From Emmonsiellopsis sp. PD_33 (lineage: Eukaryota > Ascomycota > Eurotiomycetes > Onygenales > Ajellomycetaceae), in the NCBI GenBank assembly GCA_032988165.1, contig JANTQF010000099.1, positions 1-64,000 on the forward strand: a stretch of DNA of 64,000 nt. The letters run 5' to 3'. The notes below the pieces were generated by a model. It ran no database searches. It was not told the DNA's origin and saw only the letters and a program-made list of their open reading frames with translations. Made by a program: the position numbers and the translations under genes. This document shows, in pieces, positions 1 through 12,300 of the stretch (its first letter is position 1; the number at the start of each line of letters is the position of its first letter).

Positions 1-232
1 AACTGCTCAAATCACTGAACACCCAGGCCTTCCTGACCATTCAAAAATGACAAGAGGCAGAAAGCTGCCCAGGGGACGTCAGCTAACCATGTTTTGTCAA
101 AAATACAGGTTGCACTGAACACGGCCTAATAGGAGACGGCACCTGATTTCTGCAGATTACCTAATCATCTTAATTATTTAATTTTATTTGTGATTCTGCC
201 GGGGTTCTACTTTGGTCATTTATCAAGCAAAC

Positions 233-1195
233 ATGGCAGTATTATTCAGAGATGTAGCGGGAATCCCCCGCTTAACCGCCTCGACGACAGACAGTGCTCT
301 CATCATCATCGATGCGCAAAATGAGTACGTATTCGGGTTTTTGCTATTCCAATTCCTATTTCCAAAATGCCCTCTTCCCCGCCCTATTTAAATACAAATA
401 TAAATCTCTTCATGTATGGATATCAGTAAGCTAACATAGTTTCCAACGTGAACCAAAATAAATAAAGATACGCAAACGGTCTCCTGAAAGTCGACAACGT
501 CGACTCAAGCCGTGCGGTCATCAAATCTCTGCTAGAGAAATACCGCGCCACTGCAAAGGCCACAGGCAAGCAGAATGTTGTCCATGTCGTGCATAAGACG
601 CCAGATGGGGCGCCTGTGTTTACTACCGGGACGCCGCTGGCCGATGAGTTTGAAGAGCTGAAGCCCTTGGAGGGTGAGAAGGTGGGAGAAATCCCTAGCT
701 TGATTGGGTTTGGGAGAGCAGATCTGACAGTTGTAATGGTTATGCGATGTGTATAGGTTATCACAAAGCTATTTCCCAGCTCATTCGCTGAGACCGATCT
801 TCATGAGTACCTGCAGAGTCTTGGCGTGAAGAAGATTGTGCTGGTCGGTTACATGGTGAGTGTCCTTCTAGTCTCTTTCCTTCCCAAGTTCAATAAACCG
901 CATGACGGGCGTACATTCCATGGTTATTAAACAGCGCATTTCTTTTCAAGGCCCACGTCTGTGTCTCCACCACAGCAAGACGAGGTGCTGAGCTTGCCTA
1001 TGATATCGTGATTGCGGAGGATGGTGTTGGGGATCGCCCTCTACCAGGATATTCGGGAGACGAAATCACCAAGGTAAAAATCACGTCCAAACGTGCCGGT
1101 CAGCTTGGGTTTCTTGCTAATGCCATGTGTAGGTCGCGTTGTTGGAGTTGGCAGACTTCTTCGGAACGTTGGTGTCAAGCAAGGATATCAACTAG
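233..1195 (+). CDS. isochorismatase-family cysteine hydrolase (196 aa, 5 exons)
   Basis: Exons read as 233-324, 468-681, 757-855, 951-1073 and 1133-1195; all junctions are GT-AG and the frame closes on TAG. The product has the isochorismatase-like fold signature: the Asp-start motif DAQNE (D27), a lysine in VITKLFPSSF (K106), and the nucleophile motif AHVCVSTTAR (C139). These are the Asp-Lys-Cys triad of this superfamily. The length (about 200 residues) is normal for single-domain members. The substrate cannot be told from sequence: relatives act on isochorismate, nicotinamide or other amides. No signal peptide is visible, so it is probably cytosolic. The start ATG at 233 is the first in frame and leads directly into the beta strand carrying D27. 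Family assignment is firm; the exact function is open. Confidence 0.9.
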
Positions 1196-1423
1196 GAATA
1201 CTAGTATCCTCATTTCCGTTCCGAGCTGGTTTCCTCAGCGTGGTAGGAATTCGAAGCTAGGTTCGGGTCGTCCGCGGTTGGTGATAAACCAGACCAATAC
1301 TTAAGCCTAGGAATCAATCGACGTCTGCTGGGAGTTATCCAAAATTTATTCATCCCCAGAGCTCTTTCTCGATATTCCTGCTTAATATCAAAAAATAATC
1401 TCCCTGCGAAATAAGAATAGCCG

Positions 1424-2384
1424 TCAGGTATCTTCAGGCTTCCAAAATAAGCTTGTCATCCAAAATGCAGGTATATTCGGGTCAAATTGCGGTAGTAGCA
1501 TCGATCGTCTCGTGGTAAGGAATCTCGAAAGGACATCTTCTCCTTTGTCGGGCCTGGGCGCAATATAGGTTAGTTTGAATCGAATAGATGGGTTCCGTTT
1601 AGGTTCAAGAGAAATATCGTACAGTCGAGCTGGGTTACTGTCATCCAAAGGGCCACCAAAGAAAAGGGTAGGGTCAGAGGCGAGTATCTCTGTAAGATGT
1701 GACCGTTCAGCGCCAGGCGAATAGAGGAACGTGCGTTCGTTGACCAGCGAAAAGGCCTCAGGGTCTTGGACGACAAGGATACCAATGGATTCGAGAAGTT
1801 GTTTATCGAGAGTATTGAAAACTGGGTCTTGCGCGTAGCATTGCTGGATAGGGCGCGATGGGGTATCTTCATGAGCTATACAAGGTCGAAAATTGTAAAT
1901 ATCAGCTCCCAGAAGCCGCAAATCGGCCAGCAATAGTTCAAGCTGTTCAGAACGCACCAAAATATTCCAAAATTGTTGCCAGCGCAGCTAGCTGGTATAA
2001 AGATACGACTCTTCGGTCCACCCATCCACCCCTCAGTAGGCCACTGGGACTTCCCAGACCAACACAAACACAATTATCAATTTGGTTGGTAGCGCTGGTC
2101 ATCATTCCATTTTCTAATGCCTGTCGGATCTTCTCCCAAGTCTGCGATTCCTCCCAGCATTTCTTGTGCCATTCGTATTGCTTCTTCAGTCGTTTAAGGG
2201 TTAACCCATCGGGGGCTTCGGCGGGGACCAATACATCCGCGACTGAGGGCAAGTGGGCGGGGGTTCTTCTGCTGGTGGTTGTGACATGAGTCCAGCCCTC
2301 TTCATCGTGGATTTGGATGCGCTTTGGGGGCCGGGATTTGCCTTTCCTGCGGGCCGAGGGTTGGTGCATCATCTCCATAGCCAT
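1424..2384 (-). CDS. SRR1-like domain protein (292 aa, 2 exons)
   Basis: Exons on the minus strand: 2384-1958 and 1875-1424, joined across an 82-nt intron (donor GTGCGT, acceptor TATAG). Without splicing the frame ends in TGA just after the motif YQLAALATILEYF. Splicing continues it into a run containing CYAQDPVFNTLDK, a typical SRR1 core. Seen: a basic N-terminus ending in DEEGWTHV (about residues 27-34), a CVCVGLGS strand (105-112), and a C-terminal half with a LFFGGPLDD-like loop. SRR1 proteins are linked to circadian input in plants and to heme or transcription-related roles in yeast; the fungal forms have no settled activity. The start at 2384 is chosen because the upstream in-frame region has a stop and only GTG; the ATG two codons later is an alternative. 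Confidence 0.84.
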
Positions 2385-4144
2385 ATATACCCTGGGCACG
2401 GAATGGGTATCCGGGTGCTGTTGTTCCACAGCGGACGATGTCTGATATCGGGATCAGCTCGATCTGTTGAACGACCAAGATCTGGATCTAAGGTTGCGCT
2501 AAAACCACATCACGTGATCCCATATCTTGAAAGGTCGTACAGTAACAATTCGACATCCAGAAACCAGTGAATTCAACACTAGCAAGTTCTAATAGATTGC
2601 CGTATCGTTAGATGGTCTATGATCAATTTATAGTGACATATGCTAACCCGTGACTGTGTCTATTGTTCCAACTGATTTCCTCTTCTCCAGCGTCAGCCTC
2701 ACTGATCAGAACCTCCGCCCCCCCCTGCTCAAATCACACAAATCACAACAGCCTACGAGGAGTTCGTCCTTCAAAATCTCTTCACTATTTTCGCTGGGAC
2801 CCTATGATGAGATATCACTCTTGATCTAATCCCCCGCCAAGCAAAGTTATCTAGTGCTTTTGTTGCGCGCGGCAAATGGCGGAAGCCCCATCGCAGATAC
2901 GGCGGCTTCGGATTGAATGAGGACTTGTTTTGCGCCGAATCGTGATCGCCTTTTCATAGGCCAATAACTGTCACTGAATAGTCATGAATCGGCGGGTTCT
3001 CTCATCGTTGAAGTCCGTGCTCGGCCGTTCTTGAAAGTCATCCTTCAACCTCGAAGTTATAAAGGCTTGCATAAAATGCTCCTCACACCCAGATATTGAA
3101 TTATGATTTTCCGCTGACTTCAACTCCCGGGCGCTAATAAGTAGTTAGTTATTCATCCATTGAAGATTTGCTTGACTGCTGGCCCTTGACTCCGCGGACG
3201 CTGGTCTGATATTATGCAGGCGCTTCCTGAACAAAGCTTTAGCGAATGGCGGGCGGGGACCCTGGGATGGGCATCGCAGCTGTTCCGGGTCAATATGCAG
3301 CGCTTGGCAATTCTTCACATCCAGCGGTTCGAATCAGGCCAGTCATTGGCAGCCATCCTGCGGTCCATGTTTCTTCAACAGGGAGATCTGGCCGGTGATT
3401 CGTTGACTGTGTGACACGGCATTGCGACTACTGCTAGGGCCCCTTTAGTCCGCCCAGCGATCCCCGTCGATGCAGTTTTAGTGGACAGATCAAGAGCCCA
3501 CCGTCCGGCATCATCGCGCCCATGCAGCGGCCCTTTGGATCGCATGGACGCAATCCCCGCCTTGTCACAGTGCGCATTATTGTTGCATTGTCCCATTGGC
3601 ACTTGCGAATAATTGTCCCCCTCCGTTGAGCCAATAAAGCCCAATATGGCTCGTGGAAATGGCCGCCTTGATTGGCTCCAATCAAGGAGGAGGCGAGCGA
3701 CCAGGAAGGCCGACCTGCCAGCCCATCACCCGTTCCTTTGCTTTCTTTTTTTCTCTCCTTACCTGCATTGAGGAACGGCCATTTTCGAGCCCTTTGTCAG
3801 TCACTCCGCCAAGGGTGTCGTGCACCGAGAATCTGCAACCCTGCCTGCCCTGGGGTTTCCCCTCTTAAGAACTTGCGCAACCCACCAAGCTCCGTCCTCT
3901 CGGCAGTTGTTCAGCTCTTCAGCTCCTCTTCGCGTCTTGTCGTCTTGCCACGTCGAGGCTCCTTTTGATCGATTCCTCGAAGAGTCAGGCAGAGTGTGAA
4001 ATGGAATGAAAAGCCAGATACGTTGAGCTTATTACGAACACTGGATATCTCCAAGTGAAATCGCTCGCGTTTTCCCCTCGACCGGAGCGCTATTTTATAG
4101 CGGCTTAACGTTGATATATCCCTTCGTATATCACATCAGACGTC
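2385..4144. other. intergenic, divergent promoters of SRR1-like and BIM1-like genes
   Basis: No credible gene is seen in this 1.76 kb. The short frames on both strands lack family signatures and splice-compatible extensions. The stretch separates two divergently transcribed genes and so must hold both promoters. Pyrimidine-rich tracts near 3745-3770 and 3890-3960 are typical of fungal 5' leaders. Confidence 0.6.
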
Positions 4145-5045
4145 ATGCGGCAACCTCAGTCGATAAAGCCCCGTTGGGCAATCCTGCTTATTTCCTTTTT
4201 CATCTCCTCCGTCACAGCTCACACCGTCATCGTATATCCAGGGTGGAGAGGGAATAATCTTCATACAAACGGAACGATTAACGAGGCCGATGGCCTAGGT
4301 GTTGCGATTGGGAATGATTCGTCGTCATTGGTATATCCATATGGAATGCAATGGGCTTATCCATGTTCGTCATCACTCTGATATCCCTCAACAATATGGT
4401 CGTTTTGCTTGTTAACGAATGCTTGGTTTCCTTTAGGTGGTGGAATGCCAATGTCGCAAAACCGAACCAAGTGGCCCATTCGAGGCGGCGCAGTTTCCTT
4501 CCAACCAGGCTGGTTCGCCGGGCACCAGACCGCTCTTCTCTACATCAATTTGGGCATCGGAAATAGCCCTTTGAACATGAGTCTCCCCATGGTATCTCCA
4601 TTCCAAATCAACGGGCCTACTGCGAAGGAATACCCTGGCACGTTTTGTTTGCCGCAAATTCCATTACCCAAGGGCCTCACCGTAAACGTTGGCGATAATG
4701 CTACGATCCAAGTTGTTGAAACTGCTGTTCATGGTGCTGCTCTTTACAATGTAAGCGAATTAACATTTGCGCCGTCCTATTACCACCCCATTGCCCCAAA
4801 GTAATATGTAATTTGCGCTAATTCTTGTTTCCCCCAATTTTCAGTGCGTCGATATCACCTTCGCAGAGCCCGAAGATGTTGCAGAAGTAACTAGAGAAAA
4901 TTGCTTCAATTCCAGCCAGATAACCAGCAAACTTATATACTCCATGGATCCCGACTCGGGCGCTTCCTCCATTCTCTCCTCCTCTCAAACAACCCTCGCC
5001 ATCATTCCATTACTACTGGCCGGCTACCTTGGCCTCCTATTTTAG
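4145..5045 (+). CDS. secreted BIM1-like (X325) copper-binding protein, GPI-type tail (244 aa)
   Basis: Exons 4145-4364, 4437-4750 and 4845-5045, all GT-AG with the frame closing on TAG. Residues 1-25 form a signal peptide ending TA, so the mature protein starts with histidine (HTVIVYPGWRG). This is the N-terminal Cu ligand expected for the lytic-polysaccharide-monooxygenase-like X325/BIM1 family. Other family marks are PCGGMP across the first junction, NRTKWP, and an internal histidine in VHGAALYNC. The C-terminus is Ser-rich followed by a hydrophobic tail ending GYLGLLF, which fits a GPI-anchor signal. Known members (such as Bim1 of Cryptococcus) act in copper acquisition at the cell surface rather than polysaccharide oxidation. 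The role here is inferred from family. Confidence 0.88.
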
Positions 5046-6663
5046 AGCTAGGAACGGGAAAGGAAGACAGGGCAACCTCCTTATAACGAATTTTTAATTT
5101 AATATCTCCATTTTATGTGTGTTCTGGACTGGGATCCTGATTCTCTGCTCTTCTTCTTCACCTTCTCGCACGTGTTGTGTCACTTCTCTGATGGTGGCGT
5201 CGCATTGGAAACCCCTTTGGGCACCTGATTCGGGCACCGCAGTGCTCATCGTCTTTTCGCCTTCTCGGATAGTCTTCGGTTCCCTTTTTTTCACTCCGAA
5301 CCACCGTTTTACACTCACCCGGCAAAGCGTTCTCGGCGGCGTTATATATGATAGCCACGCTTTCAGTGGTATCTCCTCCTTTCCACCTGGGCGTTCAATC
5401 GGATGAATATCAGTCTCCATTGTTCTTTTGGTTAAAGCTCTCAAATACCCATCCAACAAAACAAAAAACTTCAGACCTTCCCCGCCACGCCTCGCAGCTG
5501 ATCTTATATCTATTGGCGGATTCCATTTATCTGATCTTGTTTTTTAACTTTCCTCCCCCTTTCCTCTCGGCTGCTAGGCTCTAGAGGCAAATCGCAATGA
5601 GCGAGAAGCTAGAGACAGAGGAGAGATAAATCATCACCTCTCTCACTACTTTCCTACGTCTCGCGAGGGGAAATGGATGGACGGTACCATTTGTTCGTTT
5701 ACTTGTATGTAAGAGATTATGAGATGAGAATATGTAGGAACCGACTATGATCTATCTTATGCGCTCGTTCCTTCCATTACCAAGTCCATAACCCGTTCAA
5801 CCCTCCTTTTCCGTCAATGGAGGTTTCAAAAACAACCATGAATATGAAGTAGACATATCCAAACACCACCCATCGACGCATTGATATCACAGATGTACAA
5901 AACCAATATAGATAGATACCCTTCCCCTCCCCTCATGTCACATCACATTTCCGCAACAGCTAAACCGCCCCCTAAAACAAGCTCCATCATGCACCCCCCA
6001 ACCTGATCTCCACATATCAGGGCATACCAAACAACATCGCACAGTTTATAAAATAAAGTTTAGCTTCGGGAATTGAAATGAGAACAGGTCAATCAGCTCT
6101 ATCATTGACGTGATGAGGCTTGTTGTTTTATTATGAGTGTAGCGTGGCGTGTATGAAGAGGAGAAGGGAGAAAGTGATGGTGGCGGGATGAGGTGAGATT
6201 AGATGAGGTGAGGCGGAGAGGGGTCAAGGGGGGCGGGCAGCATAGAAATTGCCGGGCGCTTCGTAAAACGGGTTTCGATTGGAGGGGTAGGATGGGGGAG
6301 AACAGAGGGGAAGAGATGTTTTCTCTCTTCTTTTTCTTCTTCTTCTTCTTATTGTTGTTGTATGTAACTAAGTATGGGCTAGGTTTCTTAGCTGGATACA
6401 GACCATACATATGTAACTTTTTCAGGGTGTGTATCTACGGAATATGGATGTGAATTCCACTACCGACGAAATTATACTATTATACTTCTCATTACAAGAT
6501 AAAACACCTGGCGTGGGACAAAACTAGGTTCAAATGTGATAACAATCTCAAAATGCAAAAGCCACACAGAGACACATAAATAGCCGCCCAACATATCCCC
6601 ATCCAATCCCCACCCACCACCCTACCATTTCAGCCCTATATACTTCCAACTAACTGACCCTCC
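5046..6663. other. convergent 3' regions, no gene seen
   Basis: This stretch lies between the convergent BIM1-like and epoxide hydrolase genes. It holds a TTC-rich run near 6328-6350, poly-pyrimidine tracts and several short unsupported frames. I see no splice-compatible coding signal, RNA gene or mobile element. Confidence 0.55.
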
Positions 6664-7848
6664 TTACCCCAGACTATCAACCAAACGCAAAATCCCACTC
6701 GCCACATCCTCAGGCTTCTCCTGCGGAACCCAATGACCCGCACCATCTACAATCGTCACCCCCCTAAAGTCCGCACACGCCTCGCCAGAAACCATCTTCT
6801 CAATAGCCCCGGGCTCTTGATACGTGCCCCAGTCCTGCTTTCCAGAGATAAACACGCATGGAATCTCTATTTTCTTGCCCGCGAAGATATCCACGTCACG
6901 AACATGGGCTGAAGCCGCCGCTGTCGTGGCGCGGTACCAATTCAGGCCGCCTTGGAACGTATTCCGGGCGAATTCGGACGTATAAAGAGCTAGATCGCTG
7001 TCCGGTAGCCAGGCGTGTGATTTTTGGATAGCGGAGGGTTCCTCCTGGGCCATATCTATGGCGATGGCTTCGGGCATGGTTGATTCTAGCGGCATTATGT
7101 AGTAATACGGCATCTTTGCGAGTTGGGAAGCGGTCCATGAGGCGAGTGGGGAGGGGTTATTCTTTGACCACGAAGCGCTTTTTAGGTGGAAGTATCCCCT
7201 AAGGAACTCATGTAGTCCTTGTGGCGGGTTTGTCATTTCTGCGCTTGCTGGTTGCGTGGAGTAATACCATTTGTAGTGTTTGCGGCCTATGCAGGCGAGG
7301 TCTGCGTGGATATCCGGCTTCTGATCCACAGGCACGGATATGGATGTTGGATTTGTAGTGTTGAGAGGGGGGCTTGGGATTTTCTTGAATGGGTGGGACA
7401 TCAAAACGAGGCTCTGGAAGATATCCGGTCTGGCAAGGGCGCAGAGAGATGCAGAAACGGCGCCAAAGTCATGGCCCACCAGGCACTTGACGCTCTGATA
7501 TCCCAAGGCGTGAACAAGGACTACAATATCGCGGATAAGGTTGGTGCTGGAGAAATTGTTCATGTCGACGTCTGCGAATTGGCTATTATCCCAGCCCGTG
7601 GTGCGGCCATAGCCACGCTGGTCGGGGGCAACGACGTAGTAGCCTGCGTCGGCGAGCAGTGGCATCACTTTTCGCCATGAAAATGAAAGCTCGGGGAAGC
7701 CATGCAGGAGTACTATTAAGGGGCGGTCTCTGGTAGGTGTGTACCCTGCTTCAAGGATGTGAAATGACAGCCCAGTTGGGCGAGTATCAATCTGTCTTGA
7801 AGAAACTCCGGCAGGGAGGGGTAATGGTGGCAGTGATGAAGCGGCCAT
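6664..7848 (-). CDS. epoxide hydrolase-like alpha/beta hydrolase (394 aa, intronless)
   Basis: A single uninterrupted frame. The order of motifs is that of soluble epoxide hydrolases: HGFPE oxyanion loop (residues 49-53), an RGYG segment after APDQ, nucleophile elbow GHDFGA with D127, a lid region containing YYYIMP, the acid in SGKQDWG (D339), and the catalytic histidine in GAGHW (H372). The Asp nucleophile (not Ser) and the HGFPE box favour epoxide hydrolase over esterase or dehalogenase. There is no signal peptide; location is probably cytosolic or peroxisomal. The C-terminus SLG is not a canonical PTS1. It is one of the few intronless genes in this window. Substrate unknown. Confidence 0.93.
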   Translation of the reverse strand: MAASSLPPLPLPAGVSSRQIDTRPTGLSFHILEAGYTPTRDRPLIVLLHGFPELSFSWRKVMPLLADAGYYVVAPDQRGYGRTTGWDNSQFADVDMNNFSSTNLIRDIVVLVHALGYQSVKCLVGHDFGAVSASLCALARPDIFQSLVLMSHPFKKIPSPPLNTTNPTSISVPVDQKPDIHADLACIGRKHYKWYYSTQPASAEMTNPPQGLHEFLRGYFHLKSASWSKNNPSPLASWTASQLAKMPYYYIMPLESTMPEAIAIDMAQEEPSAIQKSHAWLPDSDLALYTSEFARNTFQGGLNWYRATTAAASAHVRDVDIFAGKKIEIPCVFISGKQDWGTYQEPGAIEKMVSGEACADFRGVTIVDGAGHWVPQEKPEDVASGILRLVDSLG

Positions 7849-9352
7849 GGCGGGTTTCTTTGCTATTTATACAAGTCTGTGAGGGTTCCTAGCAAGGGGA
7901 AGATCGCTGTATATATTGTTTGCCTGCGAAGAGCCAGAAATGTTGGTTTATTTTGATGCCGCCGATGTCATCGGTTACCCGATAGTTTCACGGATGAAGC
8001 CTCGGAATGATGCCATTTGAGGGCAACCCCGCCTCCCGGTCGTCCAAAGGGCGTATCAGTCGATATCAGCCTTTGGGCTATGTATATAATCTCGGAAAAT
8101 CTAGAGTGAGCCCAAACCCACGAAAGGGCTGTTATTTTTCCATATCACCCATCAAAGGTTGGTTGAGGCATAGATAGCATTTCAGCCTTCCATGGGCCAT
8201 GCGAACTGATTTCCACGTTATAACCCAGGGCAACCGCACATACCAAACTTGCCAACAAGGCTTTATTTTCCTTGCTCGACTACGGAGTATAATGCATCCA
8301 TCAAACCATCCCTTTTAAAGCGAGGTCGAATTAAATGCTAGATAGGGGTGTTTCGCAGGTTGTTCTCGGCAATGGGTTCAACGTAGGGCGGGACTTTAAA
8401 GGGTCCACCCGCCCTTCGCCCTATTTTAACTGTGAGCCCAGAACGACAGGCCAACGGCTAGGGACCCGAGGGCCGCTAGTTATCCAGAAAACCAGTTTCT
8501 TTTGCGCCGGATAAAATGGTTGCGAGACCGAAGGCTCTGCAGGCATTCATTCAAGTTCAAGTTTCTTACCCGTGGGAGGACAGGACCTGGTTTTTGGCAG
8601 CTGTCAAGTAAGATCGAATTGCCAACTGCCCGGATCCTGGTATGTAACCTGGGAAATGATGAGTTATTTCTCAGCCCGAAACAAAGGGTCAAGAGAGGAG
8701 AAGAAGTTGAGATTTTGTTGATATCCCGATGTCAGGTGATCAGCCTCACTGGGCTGAGGAGGATCTGGTTAAATATTTAAATATTCAACTGAAAATGCCC
8801 AACAGCGATCAGTAGGCGATTCATTTATCATCCGCATGGCAGCCGATGAGAGGCGTAAATAGGACACGTAGATGAAGCCGTAACCGTAGCGGGGAGAGAC
8901 GAAACAGCCACACAAAGACAACCCATACTTGGTACCTGGCGCGTGGGCGCGAGCGTGGTGCGTGTTGATGTCACTGCCATGTCCGCGACTTCTGACTTCT
9001 GGCAACCTGTGTCCGGATCGCCAACGACAACGCATCTCTCCACCACACTCGCTGGCTCTCCATCCACCGCATTCCCCTCGTTTTCTGGCTGCCCGGCGCA
9101 GTGCTCCTTGTTTCCTGTTGGGTGGCGGTCCGTGGCGATTGCGATGCTTGCTTACCCGCCATTATTTAATGCTAATGTCGAATAAAGCTTGGTTGCGAAC
9201 AAAGCCATAAAATCCCCCGAGCTGTCTGCCCACCCCAGCTCCGCCCAGCCCGGCGTCGTTGATGATATCTCCAGCGCAGAGAATCACGCCGATTGCCCTG
9301 TCTGTGTCTCTCCCATGGATAGTGACCGTCCCTGGCGAGTGACCCTCCCACC
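7849..9352. other. divergent intergenic region, no gene seen
   Basis: 1.5 kb between the divergently transcribed epoxide hydrolase gene and the large disordered-protein gene. Frames here are short and overlap on both strands without a recognisable family. An AT-rich patch lies at about 8771-8788. It must contain two promoters; no specific operator was recognised. Confidence 0.5.
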
Positions 9353-12300
9353 ATGTTCCGTCGCAAGAGAGGCTCTTCGCACCAGGTGAGTGGTAGCTGA
9401 GCCAACAGCTCTGGGAGCTCGTCCTACACCAGGCCATGAGCGCCCATTCCACAGCTCCGCGCCTTTTCTGCTGAACTACCCCTTTTCTGACGCTGCGTTG
9501 CTCCCAGCCTATAAATCCCAATCCGTCCCCCTCCGCCCAGACCGCCGCTGCTCAGGCGTTTCGAGCATCCCAGGCCAATGCCATTATATCGACGGCTGCT
9601 GCGGCAGCAGCCCTTCGCAAACACACCCCTACGCCAACTTCTGTCGAGGACGTCCAGACAAAGCGCATGCTGCAAAGACAACGATCCAATACGTCCATTG
9701 GCGGCGGGAAAGGAACTGCCCGGCGGAATCAAAATGAACGTCTACAGCGCTCTGGTAGCTCTGGTTCGATGACCACAAGAACGTTTCGGGAGCAGTCACC
9801 GGCGAGTCTAGGTCCCATTGGCAGCTCTCCGGAGATCATGCCAGTGCCGCCGCTTCCTGAGAACTATACAGCACCCCCCTCACATCGACGCACGTCCAGC
9901 CTGGAACCTCCGTATCAAGCCATCTCTCCTCCGGGGCGGACAGGTCAAGGGCGTGGTGCAGGCGGGGCTCGAGCAGCGGGACCATCCAGTCCTAGTTCGA
10001 TTCGGTCTCGCACCTTGAGTAGTCTTCCGGAGCTCGAGAGGCGAAGCAGCAAGGGGTCAATCAACTTCTCATATCCCACGCACGCCCGCCCAAATTCTCC
10101 ACCCCAATCACCACCCAGAAACTTTGTCCCCCAATCCCCGTTACTAGATGACGCCGCGCTTGTTGAAGAGAGGTCTGTTCAGAGCCCTGCGTCTACCCGA
10201 ACACCCTCAGCAACAACCTCGCCCGTTGAGAAGGCTGCCAATGAACTCCACTCCGTTACAGGTATACACAGAAGAGATCATCGATACGATGATCTGGACT
10301 GGTCGCCTTCTTGGAGGGAACATGGGCGTGGGAGTGCTGAAGTGGAACAAAATGTTGAACGCGAAGCAAAAGACTTTACACAGCCATATCAAACCGGCGC
10401 TGCTCACATAGAACCCGACACCCATTCCGACACAGCCCAGTCGCCGCAAACGATGAAGTCGACGGACTTACAACGACGGGATATGGCACATGGAATTTCT
10501 CCAGAACCTGATTTCGACTATATACAACGCCCAAAACGGGATACCAGAGGAGAAACGGACAGAACAGCCCCCCAGTCAGAATTGCACATTCCAAAGCAAC
10601 GGACATTTACACCTCCTGACGACCGAGAAGCTCAAACAGGGGATTCCCAAGCAGAGTCTAGTCATCCATGTGCATACGACATCAGTGGTCATAATCTGGA
10701 TATTAGAAGTACTCGGACCGATCCTTCATCACGGCAGCAGCTAGATGGTGCTAGGGCACCTGCTAAAGCTAACCAACGGTATGCACCGGTGATCGATACC
10801 TCCGTCCCCATAACCAAGGATTCATCATCTACGCCGTCGGGCGGACAGCCCCAGGCCGGCGTGCAACAGCCTACTAGTTCCAACATCGGCGACCAGCACA
10901 GCGGGAGGCCTCACTCACTAAGCCCAAGCCGCACCACACGATTTTCTAGCCACCTGGCTGTCCCTCTTACAGGAGAAAAAATCCATGACCCTCCCCCGCG
11001 ATCAATGTCTCCAGCCAAATCTGCATTAAAGCACCCCACTTCTCAATCACACACGGTCGACCACAATGCTACTCAGACTTCCAAATCCGCACCATCATCA
11101 AGCGAAACGTCTGAGGGCACCTCTGCAGAATCGGAAGACGGTCGACAAGCGGCGGGTAAAAGGAGGGCTCCGAAGGTCAGCTTTGAGGACGAGCCCGAGG
11201 TCGTAGGCACCGCCGCCAGCCCACCAGTCTCTCCAGACTCGCCCGCTGCGTTTAGCCCACAATGGAATAGCCATGATAACCGCTTTAGTACTGGTAATGG
11301 TTACAAAGAACCTGACATTGATGAGGTCATGAAACCACGACCTGCTCTCCCCTCCTTCGGTAGTATTCGAGGCAGAAGGGGACTGACCACTGACAACGAA
11401 AGTCAACCCCGCCGCCACGAATATTCCCCTCCAAAATCCTTCGCTAATTATCAGACATTCGGAGGGACGCTATACAAGCCCAAACATACACGCAACCAGG
11501 ATCCCATCTCTCTTCGTCCCGGTGATCCATTACCGCCGGAAGTGACGTCCGTGGAAGGAACTGGTTATGAATCCATGTCGGAAGAGAGCTCATCCAGCGA
11601 TGATATTGCGGATCCTCACGATTTTATCCCCCTGGGTGATAGTATTACAAGTTTCGGTACTTCCGAAATGCAGCAGTCCCGTATCGATACCAGCGAACCT
11701 GTCAACGAAGGTAAAGAGAGTGATCAAAGCCGGGATGTTCCAGTCATTTCGGTTCAACCAGCTACCCCAGCCCTCAATGGCGAAAAGAGTAGCATTGAAT
11801 TGAAAAGGATACCAGGAAGATTTCCGTCTCCGCTCCCCCCACAGGAACAGGAAACCGCCACACTGGGAACCGAGCCACTAAGACCTACTACACCAGACAC
11901 AACTCTCTCTCAAAATTTTGCAACTCCGTCAGATCAGATAGAGCACGACGAGGAGTCGGACGACTCCGGCGAAAGTATATACAGCGATGCAGCCGAGGAT
12001 TGGTCAGAGATGGATGGTGATGGCTTTGGCTCCATTAACGCAATTGTCGAAAGCCCTATTTCTCATGTTTCCAACACTACTCATACCTCGCCTCCTGAGA
12101 GTCCTACTCGATCCCAAACGTTTGTGTCACACCATAACGAACCACGTACTTTGTCGCCACTCGGATACGGGTCAATAACTTCCACTCTTCCCGCTGTCAA
12201 AGAGGCACCTTCCCCTCGTCAACCTTCCGTGAACAAAGAAGACCAGTCACAAACCCACATTGACTCCCACCTCCAGAACCCAGAACTTCTACCAACCTCC

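Noticed and set aside
3321..3345. tRNA-like GGTTCGAATC word
   Set aside because: The five-base T stem does not pair beyond the first base and no D or anticodon arm lies upstream.
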